Source: Parascedosporium putredinis
Taxonomy: Eukaryota > Ascomycota > Sordariomycetes > Microascales > Microascaceae
Reading direction: 5' to 3'
Length of the DNA stretch: 64,000 bases
NCBI GenBank assembly: GCA_949357655.1
Contig: CASHTG010000019.1
Span: 620,001 to 684,000 of the forward strand
The notes under the pieces were generated by a model. The model had not been told where the DNA came from. It was given only the letters and a program-made list of their open reading frames with translations, and ran no database searches. Made by a program: the position numbers and the translations under genes. The first letter of the stretch is position 1. Each line of letters opens with the position of its first letter. This document shows positions 1 through 11,090 of this stretch, one piece after another.

Positions 1-600
1 CTTGTTGATTTTCTCGCGAACTTTCACCCTGATATAGGTGAGGGCTAATTTTCGTGCTGTAGCCTTGAAAGGGAAATTCTTCGTAGCTAGGGCTACGGCT
101 TGCCCAGGCTGGAATTCGACATCCCGCCTGTTTTGTTGAAGTACTTTTGTTGGTCCCGGATCGTGCTCTCCCAATGCTCTGCGACCCGTCTCCAGACTGT
201 CCGTAAGTACTCCATTCTTTCCCTTACCCCCACTACCTTCACCTCTTTGTATAACTTTCTCAGGATCGCCAGCGTCGCGGAGTTTGCACGCTCTGTCTGG
301 CCATCCGTCTGCGGATGGAGCGTGGTGGATATCCGCCGCAACGCACCCCGGGTCTTGCAGAATTCCGCCCAGAATTGACTTGTGAAATAGATCCTTTATC
401 GCTCACTACTCCCCGTGGAGTGCTGGCAGATCCTTCGCCAGAGCCGCGATCCCTTCAGGGCTTAGTAATCTGTTGGGGTGATGAACGGGCTATCCGCGAG
501 GTAATAATACCACTGCTCTAGGCTTTCCACAATGACGAGAGCTCCTGCTGTCCGGTGTGCCACCGGACTTCCGTGTCCGTGAGCTTCCTAGAGTAGAATG
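1..600 (-). mobile_element. Degraded Ty3/gypsy retrotransposon pol fragment (RNase H and integrase remains)
   Basis: Read on the minus strand, about 597-470 gives an RNase H-like stretch (FYSRKL then QQELLVIVESL). After a gap, about 430-93 gives the end of the integrase core, with the hallmark HPQTDGQTERAN followed by a basic linker. A one-base shift near 115 leads into the usual integrase C-terminal segment (FQPGQAVAL, then KATARKL), which continues to the left edge. RNase H and integrase lie too close together, so the region between them is deleted, and in-frame stops are present. This is a relic, not an active element. No LTR is visible, and the left end lies outside the window. Class assignment rests on motif recognition. 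Confidence 0.8.
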
Positions 601-644
601 CGACCATGTGCCACCGGTCCTCATACCGTCATTAAACACAATGC

Positions 645-1432
645 CTACGGTAGTTGCAAGCTCGTCTCATCCACGTCTACCATGAAGCCTGGGCTCCAGT
701 ATTCCCAGGGCCGGATCTGCTTGTCCACCCAAAGCATGCCGTCGCTCATGAGGTCCTCTATCGCGGTTTGCGCTCTGGCCTGAGGCCAATCCAGGTTGAC
801 AACCAACATCTCAACAGTCACGTAGCCCAAAACCTGGGCTGCCTCGAGGACGGAGCTTTGGTCCGTGTTAAGCTCCCGCGGCACGGACCGAATGTATGGT
901 TTACTTCCGACGTGGATAATGCTATAGGACGATCCTAGGGGTTTCAGCGTCTCGACGGCACGGAGGACGTCATCTTCCGTGATGGCGCTCGCGCCCTCGC
1001 CCCTCGCCTTGCTGATCCTCTCACTCGCCTCCCGCAAGCCAATGAGCCCGCCATTCTCGCCCCTCGTCTCGCCGCAGACCTCGACAACGCGCACGGCGAG
1101 CTCAAAGTAAAGTCGTTGACGGTCCGCCCTAGGAGCTGCGACCATAAAGACCCGGCGGCCGAGGAGGAGGAGCCGGAGGAAGAAGAAGCGCTGAGTGGGT
1201 CGACGCCGATGGCGGCGCACATGCGGGCAAATTGGGCGCGGAAGGAAGGGTTCGAGCGAATGTCCTTGGCGTGAGTTTGCGCAAATTGCTGGAGGAGGGA
1301 GCGGAAGACCGAGAGCTGGGCGTCGAGGGCTTGGGCGTTGGCGGTGCGGAGGGTCGTGCCTTTGGAGGCGAATTGCGCCGATGTGAGCCGGCTTCGGTCA
1401 AAGGCGCCGATGCCAACGCCCTTTCTTGACAT
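645..1432 (-). CDS. snf8: ESCRT-II complex subunit Vps22/Snf8 (one frame break)
   Basis: Snf8 is the ESCRT-II core subunit that helps sort ubiquitinated cargo into multivesicular endosomes. The start at 1432-1430 gives MSRKGVGIGAFDR, the family N-terminus. An alpha-helical hairpin with Gln/Phe-rich helices follows, then two winged-helix domains ending in YWSPGFMVD near the C-terminus. No intron is needed. The frame breaks at 1109-1111, where the conserved NDFYFELAVRVVEVC is read NDF in one frame and YFELAVRV in another. One T is missing from a TTTT run on the coding strand. Counting that base gives 263 codons (262 aa), the usual length. The gene diverges from rps16. The break is probably a sequencing error, although a real mutation cannot be excluded. 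Confidence 0.9.
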
Positions 1433-2015
1433 GGTGTCTGTGGGTTCCTGCGGGAAGAGACGTGAAAATAAAAAGAGAGAGGAAAGAGAAAGCGTCTAAA
1501 GGGGATCTGTAAAGCGCGGATGCATGGAGCTGGAGGGGCGGTCCAGTTCACTCGAGGACCAACGAGATGATGTCAAAGGAGCAGCGGCCTAGCTCAAATG
1601 TCGAGTGGAACACTGGTCCCGCACTTGCTCCATGTGGATGTGAATGGGGGAGGGATGCTGACATAAACACCACACTCTACTTCCCCCACTTCACGAATGC
1701 CAAAAACTCCTAGACGGAACCTTCCGAAGATGTCGACTCAAAGCGGGCCGAACCAAGTCACGTGTCGGGACAACCGTGGGAAAACTCGTCTAGTTGTTTT
1801 TCTGCCTGCCAACCCTGAGCCCCACGAATGCCACCACAAGCGAAAAGTCCTGAAGCTGTGCGAAAAATCTGGAGCCCGTGACCTGTGCCCCGTTGGTGAA
1901 ATCTTGCGTACCGGCATCCCATTTTCGAATTATTCCCGCCCCCGTTCCCCTTCACCAAAAGCCCTACCACACCCAATTCGAGTCGACATCACAACTCGCC
2001 AAACAACCACCCATC
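1433..2015. promoter_or_regulatory. Divergent intergenic region between snf8 and rps16
   Basis: These 583 bases separate two start codons pointing away from each other and must carry both promoters and 5' leaders. The snf8 side (1440-1500) is purine-rich on the plus strand. The rps16 side (1930-2010) is a C-rich, pyrimidine-biased leader typical of highly expressed fungal genes. I see no clear TATA box and no known ribosomal-protein promoter motif. Open reading frames crossing the region look like chance. Confidence 0.5.
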
Positions 2016-3006
2016 ATGTCGGCCCCTCAGAGTGTACAGTGCTTCGGCAAGAAGAAGACGGCTACCGCTGTCGCCCAATGCGGCGTAAGGACCTCCCCGC
2101 GTCCTGCTGCCTCACCAAGGCCCTGATGTCGTTTCCCCCGAACGAGCAACCGATCGATATGGCGCTCGAGAACGAGGTGGATCGTGAGACGCGCTTTCGG
2201 GAAATGATTGAGAAAACGAGAGGGCCTGGGTGAAGGACTGCTTTACTCGGAGGAACAAAGTGCTGACATTTTTTGTTTTCGGAAATATAGCCTCGCCGTG
2301 GTCCTACCCCCATCATCAAGGTCAACGGTCGTCCTCTCCAGCTGTGAGTTGTTTCCGATACCCCAAGAATGAAATAAAGGGCTCCCTCTTGTGTTCCCGA
2401 ACAACCTACTGACCGTGCCTTTGCAATACAGCGTCCAGCCTGCCATCCTCCGCTACAAGGTCTACGAGCCCCTCCTCGTCCTCGGCCTCGACAAGTTCGC
2501 GCAAGGTACATCAGCCAGTTCCCTCTCTTCTATACAGAATACTTCCCCGTCTTGTTCTCCGGCTCCCGACCGACCTTCACGGCTTTGGTGTTTTTCAGTT
2601 ACCCTATATCTTGCTCTTTTGGCAATGACTAGGGTGTCGGATTTTGGGCAGCCCAGTGGAACAGCCAGCGAAGCCCTCAATACGCGCCTCGTCGGATGAA
2701 CGTGACGATGTTACGAGTTGCATATGTGTCTTGGGGTTTTGTGCTAACAGACGTGTCATAGTTGACATCCGTGTCCGCGTCACCGGTGGTGGTCACACTT
2801 CTCAGATCTACGCCATCCGACAGGCCATCGCCAAGGCCTTGATCGCCTACTACCAGAAGTACGTCGACGAGCACTCCAAGAACCTCCTCAAGCAGGCTCT
2901 CGTCCAGTTCGACCGAACCCTCCTCGTCGCCGACAACCGCCGCTGCGAGCCCAAGAAGTTCGGTGGTCCCGGTGCCCGTGCCAGGTACCAGAAGTCTTAC
3001 CGTTAA
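2016..3006 (+). CDS. rps16: 40S ribosomal protein S16 (uS9)
   Basis: This is a component of the small ribosomal subunit; the uS9 C-terminal tail reaches the P-site tRNA. Exons by splice signals are 2016-2084, 2291-2343, 2432-2505 and 2762-3006, summing to 147 codons (146 aa). Exon 1 gives MSAPQSVQCFGKKKTATAVA. Exons 2 and 3 give IKVNGRPLQL and KVYEPLLVLGLDKF. Exon 4 gives VTGGGHTSQIYAIRQAIAK and ends KKFGGPGARARYQKSYR, the diagnostic uS9 tail. The exon 1/2 junction (CGPRRGPTP) is a few residues longer than usual, so that boundary is the least certain part. Several introns in the 5' half are typical of fungal ribosomal protein genes. No frame break is seen. Confidence 0.95.
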
Positions 3007-5197
3007 ACGGTGTGTCTATATATCCATCATGTGGTGGGTGGAGGACAAGAGGCTTTGGAGCGGAGGGAGCGACGTGGAAAAGTGCTGGGTTGGGCTGGTC
3101 CTCGACGGACAGAGGACCCGGGATACCTCAGCCAACTAAAAAATCAGGGCCGGTTTCGGAAACTTGGTATGCTTTGTTTGCGCCACCCTTATTTTTCTCC
3201 TTTTTATGTGGCCTGGCGGAGTCTAAGAGGAAGGGTCTCTTCGATTTTTGTGCGATTGACTCTTGCATTGCATGGCATTGCCTTGCTGGCCTGTATGTAC
3301 AAGGATCAAGGCAGGCAAATGAAAATATTAAGAATCAAGCAAGCACATCCCATCATTCATCGTGCTTCTTACTTACCATGCTCTCTGCTGTGTCTTGCGT
3401 CATGGGTTCTTCACCCAACAACCCCAAGGGACTGATGGAGGCTTCAGGCCCGCGTCTCGGTAGCTCAAGCCAGACGCAACGAACGGCCCATCATCGAGAT
3501 GGTTGTACCGTAGTAGTACCTCGACAGACAAACCAAGTAATCTCATGTATGGCAACCATCCCCTCATGGTTTACAGCCACAGCACGATCTAGTCACCCCT
3601 AGCACTTCCCCTTCCCCCATACCATCGTGCAACCCTAGCACTAGAGCAAGACCCTTACTTCTCTGAACATTCATAGCACTCTTCCTCCTCTCACGATACC
3701 AAACAGAGATTCCTTGCCGTCACCTCTTTTAAAAACGGAGGAGGCCATCGTTCCACAAAGAATTCCCATGCGCCTTCCTAAGTGCCCATCGCCTGCCTCC
3801 CTCCCCTCTGCCACCTAAACTATCCTGGTGCAGCAAACAGAGCAACGCATATGGACCGTCTTATGCCCGTCCCCTCTGCTCCCCTTGCGACCCCCTTCCG
3901 TCCTACCTACCAGCTCACGAGACACTCCCCCAGCCTCAAGCAAGTCTTAAACAAGCTACCCCTACCTAGAGAGGCGTAACCCCAGCCATACATCTTTTGG
4001 CTGTGCCTAGTAGAGAGACATCCACTGTTGCATATATGTCTCCTTGAGGATGCCTATATGTTCTTCTTCTCTTTTTAGCCCCCTTCCCTCTCTTCAGGCT
4101 TGTCTTCATGAAGCCACAGGATGGAACAGGCCTCTAAGGATAGCAATACATAAGGGCAACCCTGAGGCCTTGCCACGAACTCTTGAACGATTTCTACCTT
4201 CTCACACTCATTAGCGGACGCTCCCCGCCCAAACCCACGCGCATCCACAACTTCACTGAGGAGTCAGTATCCTCTGCCACCAGGTTAAAGTAGTGAAGGC
4301 CTCTTCCAAAGACTCGCCTCTTGCTTCTTGATCTTTCTTTTCCTTTCCTCTCCCGAAAGACTTAGAGACTTGCCCAACCTACTACGACCGTGTTGTCTTC
4401 CTAGCCACCCCATAGCGCGTACCGTAACCCACCAACTCCGTTAGCCCTCCTCGCCCCTACCATTTTCAAAGACAGAAATGAGCTACGTTGGCGAGACGCA
4501 ACAGCACGTACGCAAAGAGCCAAGATCTAGGCGTAGCATTTCTAACCAGTTACTAAGAGGCCTCTCGGTTTGGTGATTCAGATCCGGACCCGTAGCAGGT
4601 GGTTCTTGGGGATAGCCCGCTCATCCGGTCTACACCTATACCGCACTTTGGTGATGCGTATCATCTTATCTCCTCAAAATTTACCTTTTTCTCTTCTCTT
4701 GGTATAGAATAAGAATACGGCCAACTTGTAGGTGGTCGTATCCCTCCACGGATAAGGCACTCAGATCATGTTGGAATATCCCCTCGTCCCAAACCGCTAC
4801 GTTATGGAACGTAGAGGGCTCAGCTATATAGCAATACATTCTGCGCATGGGACAAATTGACTTAGATGGATATTCCCAAAGTGCTTTAAGTGTGGGCATG
4901 TTTGACTGTATAAATTAAGGTTCATTATAGAGTGGTGATCAGATAAACACAAAACAGACCCAGAATGCAATTGCTATCCCAATCCTTTTCCAAAACGTCC
5001 CGGCTTGAATCATATGCTAAATAAAAGGGTAGGAAGGGAACAAAAGAACAAGATTGAAGAAAAGGAAATGAACTCGTAGTATCGTGGTGTCGATCCCGAC
5101 GTCAAGAGAAGCGTGCGCCTAGCCCAGATGTATGGTAGTTGGGACGGAAGTTTTCGCGTGAGGCCTTCTTGTGTGCGGCTAGATGTCATGTGGGAAC
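3007..5197. other. Intergenic stretch with no supported gene
   Basis: This lies between the rps16 stop and the aar2 stop, so it holds two convergent 3' regions. The plus strand from about 3600 to 4500 is strongly pyrimidine-rich (many CCT/CTTCC tracts) with many stops. The 196-codon open frame at 3012-3602 overlaps the rps16 3' UTR and has no recognisable domain. I see no RNA gene or transposon. Confidence 0.6.
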
Positions 5198-6478
5198 TCA
5201 TTCCCAAGATATCATATCTTTAGGCCTTCCATGATCATCCATCTCCACAACAACGGCGGCAAACTCTCCACGCTCATCTTCAGCCTCGAATTCATCCATA
5301 TCCAGATCCACCTGTTCACCGTCCTCAAGCATGACCTTTCCTGACCGGACATAGTCAGCTCGCAGATCCCATCCAAGCTTCCACGCGAGAGATTCAAGCT
5401 CAAGGAAAGCTTTTCCCACGGCAACTTGCTCATTGGTAGCGTCTCCGTTGAGTGCAAGTAGTTGTTCGTCGAGGCGTCGCTTATATATAGTAAGGGCCAG
5501 GCGGAGGTCACGTGAACTGTCGACCCCATAGTCAAGTATAGAGCCATCAAGATGGGTATTGTTATATGATAACTGAGCCGTCAGGGTCTGGATGAAGAGG
5601 CGGGAGAGCTGGGGTTTAGTGACAACCAGAGTGAAGGCACGTAACAGGATCCGAAGAACCATGTGCCACCACTGAAGGATGCAACTTTCGTTTCCGAGGT
5701 GCATGCCAACGAGGAAAGCGATCTGAACCTCGCCCACAATATCTTCGTCGGTCAGACTTGACTCGGAGGTGTCGTTAAGGACGGACTCAAGATATGCTGT
5801 GGAGTCGACAGCTTGCTGTGTACGTGCGGAGCCAATTGCCTCGATGGAGTAGGTCTTGTCCGTCTGGCTGAAGGAAAAGTTGAGCTCATCAACAGCGACG
5901 ACACTGACGGTTTTTCGAGCTCACGCTCGGCGGCCAGGACGATGGAGCCTTTGACTCGATCCGTGGTATGAACATACCACGGGCCCGACTGGCGGCCAGT
6001 TATGCGCCGTAACCTGGCTGCCGTAACATGGGAGGTAAGACGGCGCCAAATACCCTTCTCTTTGAGGTCATCTATACGTTGCTGAGCATCCTCATTTTTC
6101 TTCTGACCTGCGGTGGGGAGTGAGAAATATGACGGCAGCTCATGATACGTGCTGGATATGTTATCCTTTTGAATGCGAATCTCGGTTTGGCTAGCGGGCT
6201 CGCCGAGCACTTCGTTGAATCTATCCCACTGAACCACGTGGATTGCGTCCGTCGGCTCCGTGAAGAACCAGAACCCCGTCCTCATGGAGCTAGCTTCCGA
6301 CGATGATGCCCAGACAAAGTGGGCTCCGGGGGATATCCTTCAGACCGCGGAAGCTTGGAGCAGTAAAGAGAGGAGTCGTATCCAACAGTGAACTTTTCGG
6401 GAAGATCCATGATCTGGAGGACATCGCCCCCATATGAAGGGCATCATTCTCGCCTTGGTCTCTTGGTAAGGAGTTCAT
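5198..6478 (-). CDS. aar2: Splicing factor Aar2 (U5 snRNP assembly), several frame breaks
   Basis: Aar2 binds Prp8 in the cytoplasmic U5 snRNP precursor and is exchanged for Brr2 in the nucleus. Readable pieces, in order, are MNSLPRDQGENDALHMG; GDVLQIMDLPEKFTVGYD; FTAPSFRGLKDIP; PGAHFVWASSSEASSMRTG followed by FWFFTEP; a central LRRITGRQSGPWYVHT; and the helical C-terminal domain with GEVQIAFLVGMHLGNE, ending KDMISWE. This matches the order of the family (KDIPxG-HxVxx, then the VGELQFAFL-like start of the C-terminal domain). Frame changes fall at 6427-6431 (C5 on plus; one base short), near 6365, at 6328-6332 (G5; two short or one extra) and at 5911-5915 (T5; one short). Counting them gives about 429 codons. 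The frame upstream of 6478 is also open, so the start is provisional. Confidence 0.85.
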
Positions 6479-7393
6479 ATCGCGCTTGAAGGGGCGGTCC
6501 TCAAGACGATGGACGCGGAGAGTCCCGAGGGGAAAGAACCTGTGACCGGGATAGAGTCGTAGGATGAGCAGCTTGTGATGGAAATGGCTGAGTCCGTATC
6601 CCGAATACTCTTGCTCGTCGAAGAGGGGATGCGGTTTAGGAGGCCTGTACGGATAGGAAGGGGGTTGAGGCCGGCGTCCACTGACATGCTGAGAGCAAGT
6701 GAGGTTGGGAGGGTGGTGGGATTTGGGAGGACGTTATGAATCTTGGCACCTCTTAGTTTTAGCCTCTTGTATCAAAACGAAAGCACTAGCGGCCTGTGCT
6801 TACCCTTGAGCTTCTCTAGTTCAGGGCGGCAGAGAAAACAACCGCAACAGCAGTCTATAGATGGCTATTTCTGCCCCTATTTCTGCCGTAGTTGTAGCCT
6901 TGGTTGCGCTAAGTACCACCACTACAATCCGTGTTTGTCCTTGTTGCTCTTGTCGCTGCGGTGGTTATAGCTGATGACCAGGAACGATATCTGGTTGTTT
7001 TGGGCTTTGGAGTAGCAATCTGATTGCCTAATCAGAAGAAATCTACCGAGGTAGGTCACGAAGGAGAAAGGTTCTTTTAAGTCTAGCAGTGCGGCTCCAT
7101 TTAGCTTCAGCCCTAAAGAGTCCGATCCTTCCTGCCTTGATATTGTCCTGGGCTCCAATGACCTCAGAAGCGAAAAGGCTCGCGAGCTTGGTAGGTCACT
7201 CAGACACCTCTCAGAGGGGCTGTGCACTTCATATCCTTGGAAATAAACTAGAAAATGGTGTCGAAAGGGAGGGGGCAGGAGCACTAGGGAAAGAGCGTGG
7301 AAGCGTCGTGAAACGAGAGCGGCAAAACAGCATTAATTATCAGATGTGCGAATAATTCTTTTCCGCGGGAGGCGGGGTAGGATTGTCGTTAGC

Positions 7394-7678
7394 TTAGGAA
7401 GACAGGCGTTGTGCCACCGTCACTGATGTGGTGGGTGGACCAAAAAAGCTGACGTCATCCGCAAACTTATCGTCCGCAAGGTGAAAAGGGCACAAAACGC
7501 AGGGAGCATCACAACCCGCGGCAGGTCGTTGATCCTCGCAAGGATGCGGGATGCGAGCTCCAATTAGCTCAGCTGAAGATATGACTCGGCCTCCCATACC
7601 ACATAGTTTATCTCGACCTCGCCTACCATTTTTGGCCACCCGGATAATCTGAATGATGATCTTGTCGTCAGATGCCAT
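7394..7678 (-). CDS. Doubtful small hypothetical protein
   Basis: This frame of 94 codons starts MASDDKIIIQIIRVAKNG and contains a Cys-rich middle (CEDQRPAAGCDAPCVLC, with a further CGM upstream). I do not recognise a family. Composition is more protein-like than the surrounding frames, and the cysteine spacing could suggest a small metal-binding domain, but nothing confirms translation. It stands alone between aar2 and con7. It could equally be a chance frame or one exon of a larger gene. Confidence 0.2.
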   Translation of the reverse strand: MASDDKIIIQIIRVAKNGRRGRDKLCGMGGRVISSAELIGARIPHPCEDQRPAAGCDAPCVLCPFHLADDKFADDVSFFGPPTTSVTVAQRLSS

Positions 7679-8823
7679 ATTAGATGCATCAAGTACATAG
7701 AGAAGGGGACGCTCCCTCTACTCGGCGTCGTCTCCTCTCGTCCACCGCCGTGCTTAGAATCGGCGACTATCTGACCTACCCTTGGGTGGAAATTCTAGAG
7801 ATCGAGTTTGAGTTGAGTATGATGTCTATCCTATCTGCGATAATGATGTAGAGAAGGACTATTATCACTCCCATTTGTCCGGGAACGTCTGCCGTGCTCT
7901 CAATTCAGCGCGGCGATAACGGAAGAATTGACGGTAGAGTAGCTGGCCGTGGCGAACCCTCGCATTGGCCAAAACGTCTCTCTCTCTCTCTATGTGCGTG
8001 TGCATGTCTCTCGCTGTTTGTTTCTCTCTGATTGTCTCTCTCCTTTTAAAATCATTTTTCTACCTCACGTTTGTTTATTCGACCGTTAACCTTTCGGCGT
8101 CCTCTCCGTTCCAAAGGAAAAAGGATAGAAGGTGTACCTCGATACTTCGGTTATGCAATGACATGGTTAAAGGAGGAAAAAAGTACTTGTAGAAAGAGAA
8201 AGAAAAGGAAAAGCAAACAAGGGGTACCAGAGCGGTTGAGAGCGCATGTCATCGTCACTCACCCCTCTCCTTGACACCCTCCGCTCGCTCTCGCCCGCCT
8301 GAAGGAAGAGCTGACAGTGAAGCACGTCGGTTTGCTCGCCCGTTTTAGTCCTGGAGCCTGTCGACGACACCACCCGCGCGGAACACGTCGCTGTCTGTCG
8401 GGTCAAGGCTAGTCTAGCGCTGGCGCAGTGGGTATGGAGCTCCAAGGCGCAATAGCGTGGCGCCGCGCGTAGATGGGTGTGGCCTGCAGCCGATGTCCAT
8501 CCCAAACCAACTCGCGGCTGGGTCAATCATTCGGGGACCAAGGATTTTTGCTTGGCTATCATGCTATGGCTAGACTTGGCTTGCTCGACCCCGGCGAGGC
8601 CATATTAGCTCGTACCCCGTTCACGCCCGCTCCCGATGCGGCGGACAAGAGACAACCAGGCCCGGTGGCGCCTCGTAACCCACGCCCTCCTTGGCCTTGC
8701 GGGCACGCAACTATCAATTGATGCGGGACGTGCAAACGGGCTTGAACATGGCCTCGACGGTGCATGACAAGCATTATCGCAGCTGGTGTTCAGGACATTA
8801 ATCGACACCTAAGATCGCACGTC

Positions 8824-8841
8824 AAAAAAAAAAAAAAAAAA
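8824..8841 (+). repeat. A18 homopolymer
   Basis: A run of 18 A on the plus strand, followed by a purine-rich tract to about 8930. It could be an old poly(A) insertion scar, but no retroposed gene body or target-site duplication is apparent. Confidence 0.9.
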
Positions 8842-11052
8842 GCTGCCCCATCCCCCGTTCAAAGGGGGAGGGGGAAAGGAAGAAGGAAAAGAAGTTGTAA
8901 AAAGTAAAGAAAGGGAGGGGGAATAAAGAAAGAGCTAGCTCCCGTGCCACCCTAAACTACGGTCCGCGTTTCGAATTCGACGGACTCCACGCCATGGCAT
9001 CGAGGAAGGGGCGCCCGCCATCGTCACCTGCAGGGCGAGTTTCCGCCTCATTCTCCCTCACATGGTTGGAGGAGGATTTAGATCCCCGAGAGGGGTGGGG
9101 TGCGATCTAGACGCCCATGGACACTAGTTATCCCGCCCACCGACGTGAAAAGCATGGATGTGGGCGGAGAAGTGTCGTTCGCAGCACTGGGGCGAAAGAA
9201 GCCTTGCGACTGTACTTGTAAACGAAGCTAGCGAGCTGAACGGTGGCTGCGTCCGCCGACGAGGGTCCCTGCAGCGCCGGAACATTACGTCCATCCATTT
9301 TCGACCGCTTTCAATAGCGCCTCTCATATTATTCCTTTGGCCGATCGGCTGGCTCCTCATCGACAAACAGCCCCAGGGCTGGCAATGAAACCTGCCGATT
9401 CTCCCGGATCGAGGGCTGCAAGGTGTCGGCGTTGTACCCCAAACGTCTTCTTTGCTCCAATTTCGCAGCCTCAATATTCATTTTTCCCCCTCCCTTTTCT
9501 CACTTCGTCTTGTCATGGGGATGCCGTCCCCCCACGCTCGTCAATATTAATTCCTAAAAACCACCTCTCTGTATCCCCTCGCAATCCTACCAGCGCCACC
9601 TGCTCCCGCGACTAGCAGCGCCGCCGCTCATCCAGCGACTACTTGCCTCTGCGCGCTAGAACGCTGTCGAATAATGGCTTGATCGATAGTTGGACGGGTA
9701 AGGCCGAATGGGGAAGGGGCTGGGAATATGTAACTAGTGCAAGGTCACATCATGACCAGTTGGCCATTGCCGCTCACATCCGGGCCTGCCGCTCATGGTT
9801 CTGTGTGGCGTACCGCAAGGATAAGACATTGCAAATGGGAGAATCCGGCGAGCAATCCATTATAAATGCATTTGCCGGGTACATTTTAGCATCCCTCGCG
9901 AATCTCTCGGCACGAAGCCTGGGCCTGCAAGTGTGTGGCCAAGCGAGCCCAACATCCAGCGACCTTTCAGGCTCGCACGACCCGCATCCCCCGACGCTCG
10001 TAAAAACAAAACATCCTGGTCTGTCTAGCATGGGCCTCAGCACAGTATGACGATCGCTTGCCGCACCGCCTTTCTTTTTGATCTCTTCTTTTTCTTTCAC
10101 ATCTCGTGAGTCGAAAATAGAGGAGGCGGATGAGCCGATCGATGCAGGATTTCGTGCGAATGGAGGGGTGACCGCTCTTTCCAGCCCAGGGATCCGTGGC
10201 GGTCAGTCGCCCTAGCCCTTTCCCAACTCCTCCAATCCTTCCCCGATCCCATGGACGGATACCTGGTCGGAGCCATTGTGGATGTGCATTGGAGGGTAGG
10301 AATTCCTTCGAGACGGTCGAGGCCGGGTTGGGCGCGCAAAATCGATTCGAGGGAAATTTTCTATAGGATTTCTCAGCGATACCGGGCTGGGCATGTAAAA
10401 GCTACGAACGACGAAGTATTATTAACTGGTTCAGCGTTTCTTGTGTCCCTTCCTCAGAGCTTGACAGCCAATTTTTCCTTTCCTTCCTCGTTGTCGTTGG
10501 CCCCAGCTCAGAACAAGAAGCCTGTGTCGTGATCTGGTGCAACTTTTTCTTCTCCTTTTTCCTTTTTCTTCAACGTTTTTTTATAGGTCGAAACCTCGTA
10601 GTAATAAAAGATAATACTGGCCTTTCCGAACTAATATCAATTGGTTGGTGCTGGTTCCCGTCCCTGGGGACCCGACAGTCTGGTTGCACTAAAAGCTCTG
10701 GCAAACCCAGGAACCGGAGCCGGTCGAGTTAGCGAGAACCCTGGGACCCCAATTCACATTTCAAGTACGGATGCCGTGGTACCTTGGCCATGCACCCCAT
10801 ATTGTGTGTATGAATCGGCGTAAGCTCAACCCAGCAAAGGAGTAGTACAGAGAGAAAGGATCAGATGGCCCTAGTTCTGAACTTGTTTGCCGCGTGTGGC
10901 CTATTATGGCCTTTTCGACAAGGTCATCCAAGGCGGATGAAATGAAAATCCATTGGCTCCAGCATTGATTGCATCAATCTGAACCTCGAAAATTTCAGTC
11001 AATTGCCAACTCCGCTTTTCTTTCCTCCGTTTTCGCTCTCCTCTTTTCCACC

Positions 11053-11055
<3 letters not shown>

Positions 11056-11089
<34 letters not shown>
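11056..11089 (+). repeat. T34 homopolymer
   Basis: Thirty-four consecutive T residues, the longest single-base run in the window, in the gene-poor stretch downstream of con7. Its true length is uncertain because short runs elsewhere in this sequence appear under-counted. Confidence 0.9.

Positions 11090-11090
<1 letters not shown>

Noticed and set aside
3012..3602. 196-codon open frame after rps16
   Set aside because: Overlaps the rps16 3' UTR, has no family motif, and competes with another long frame in the same DNA.
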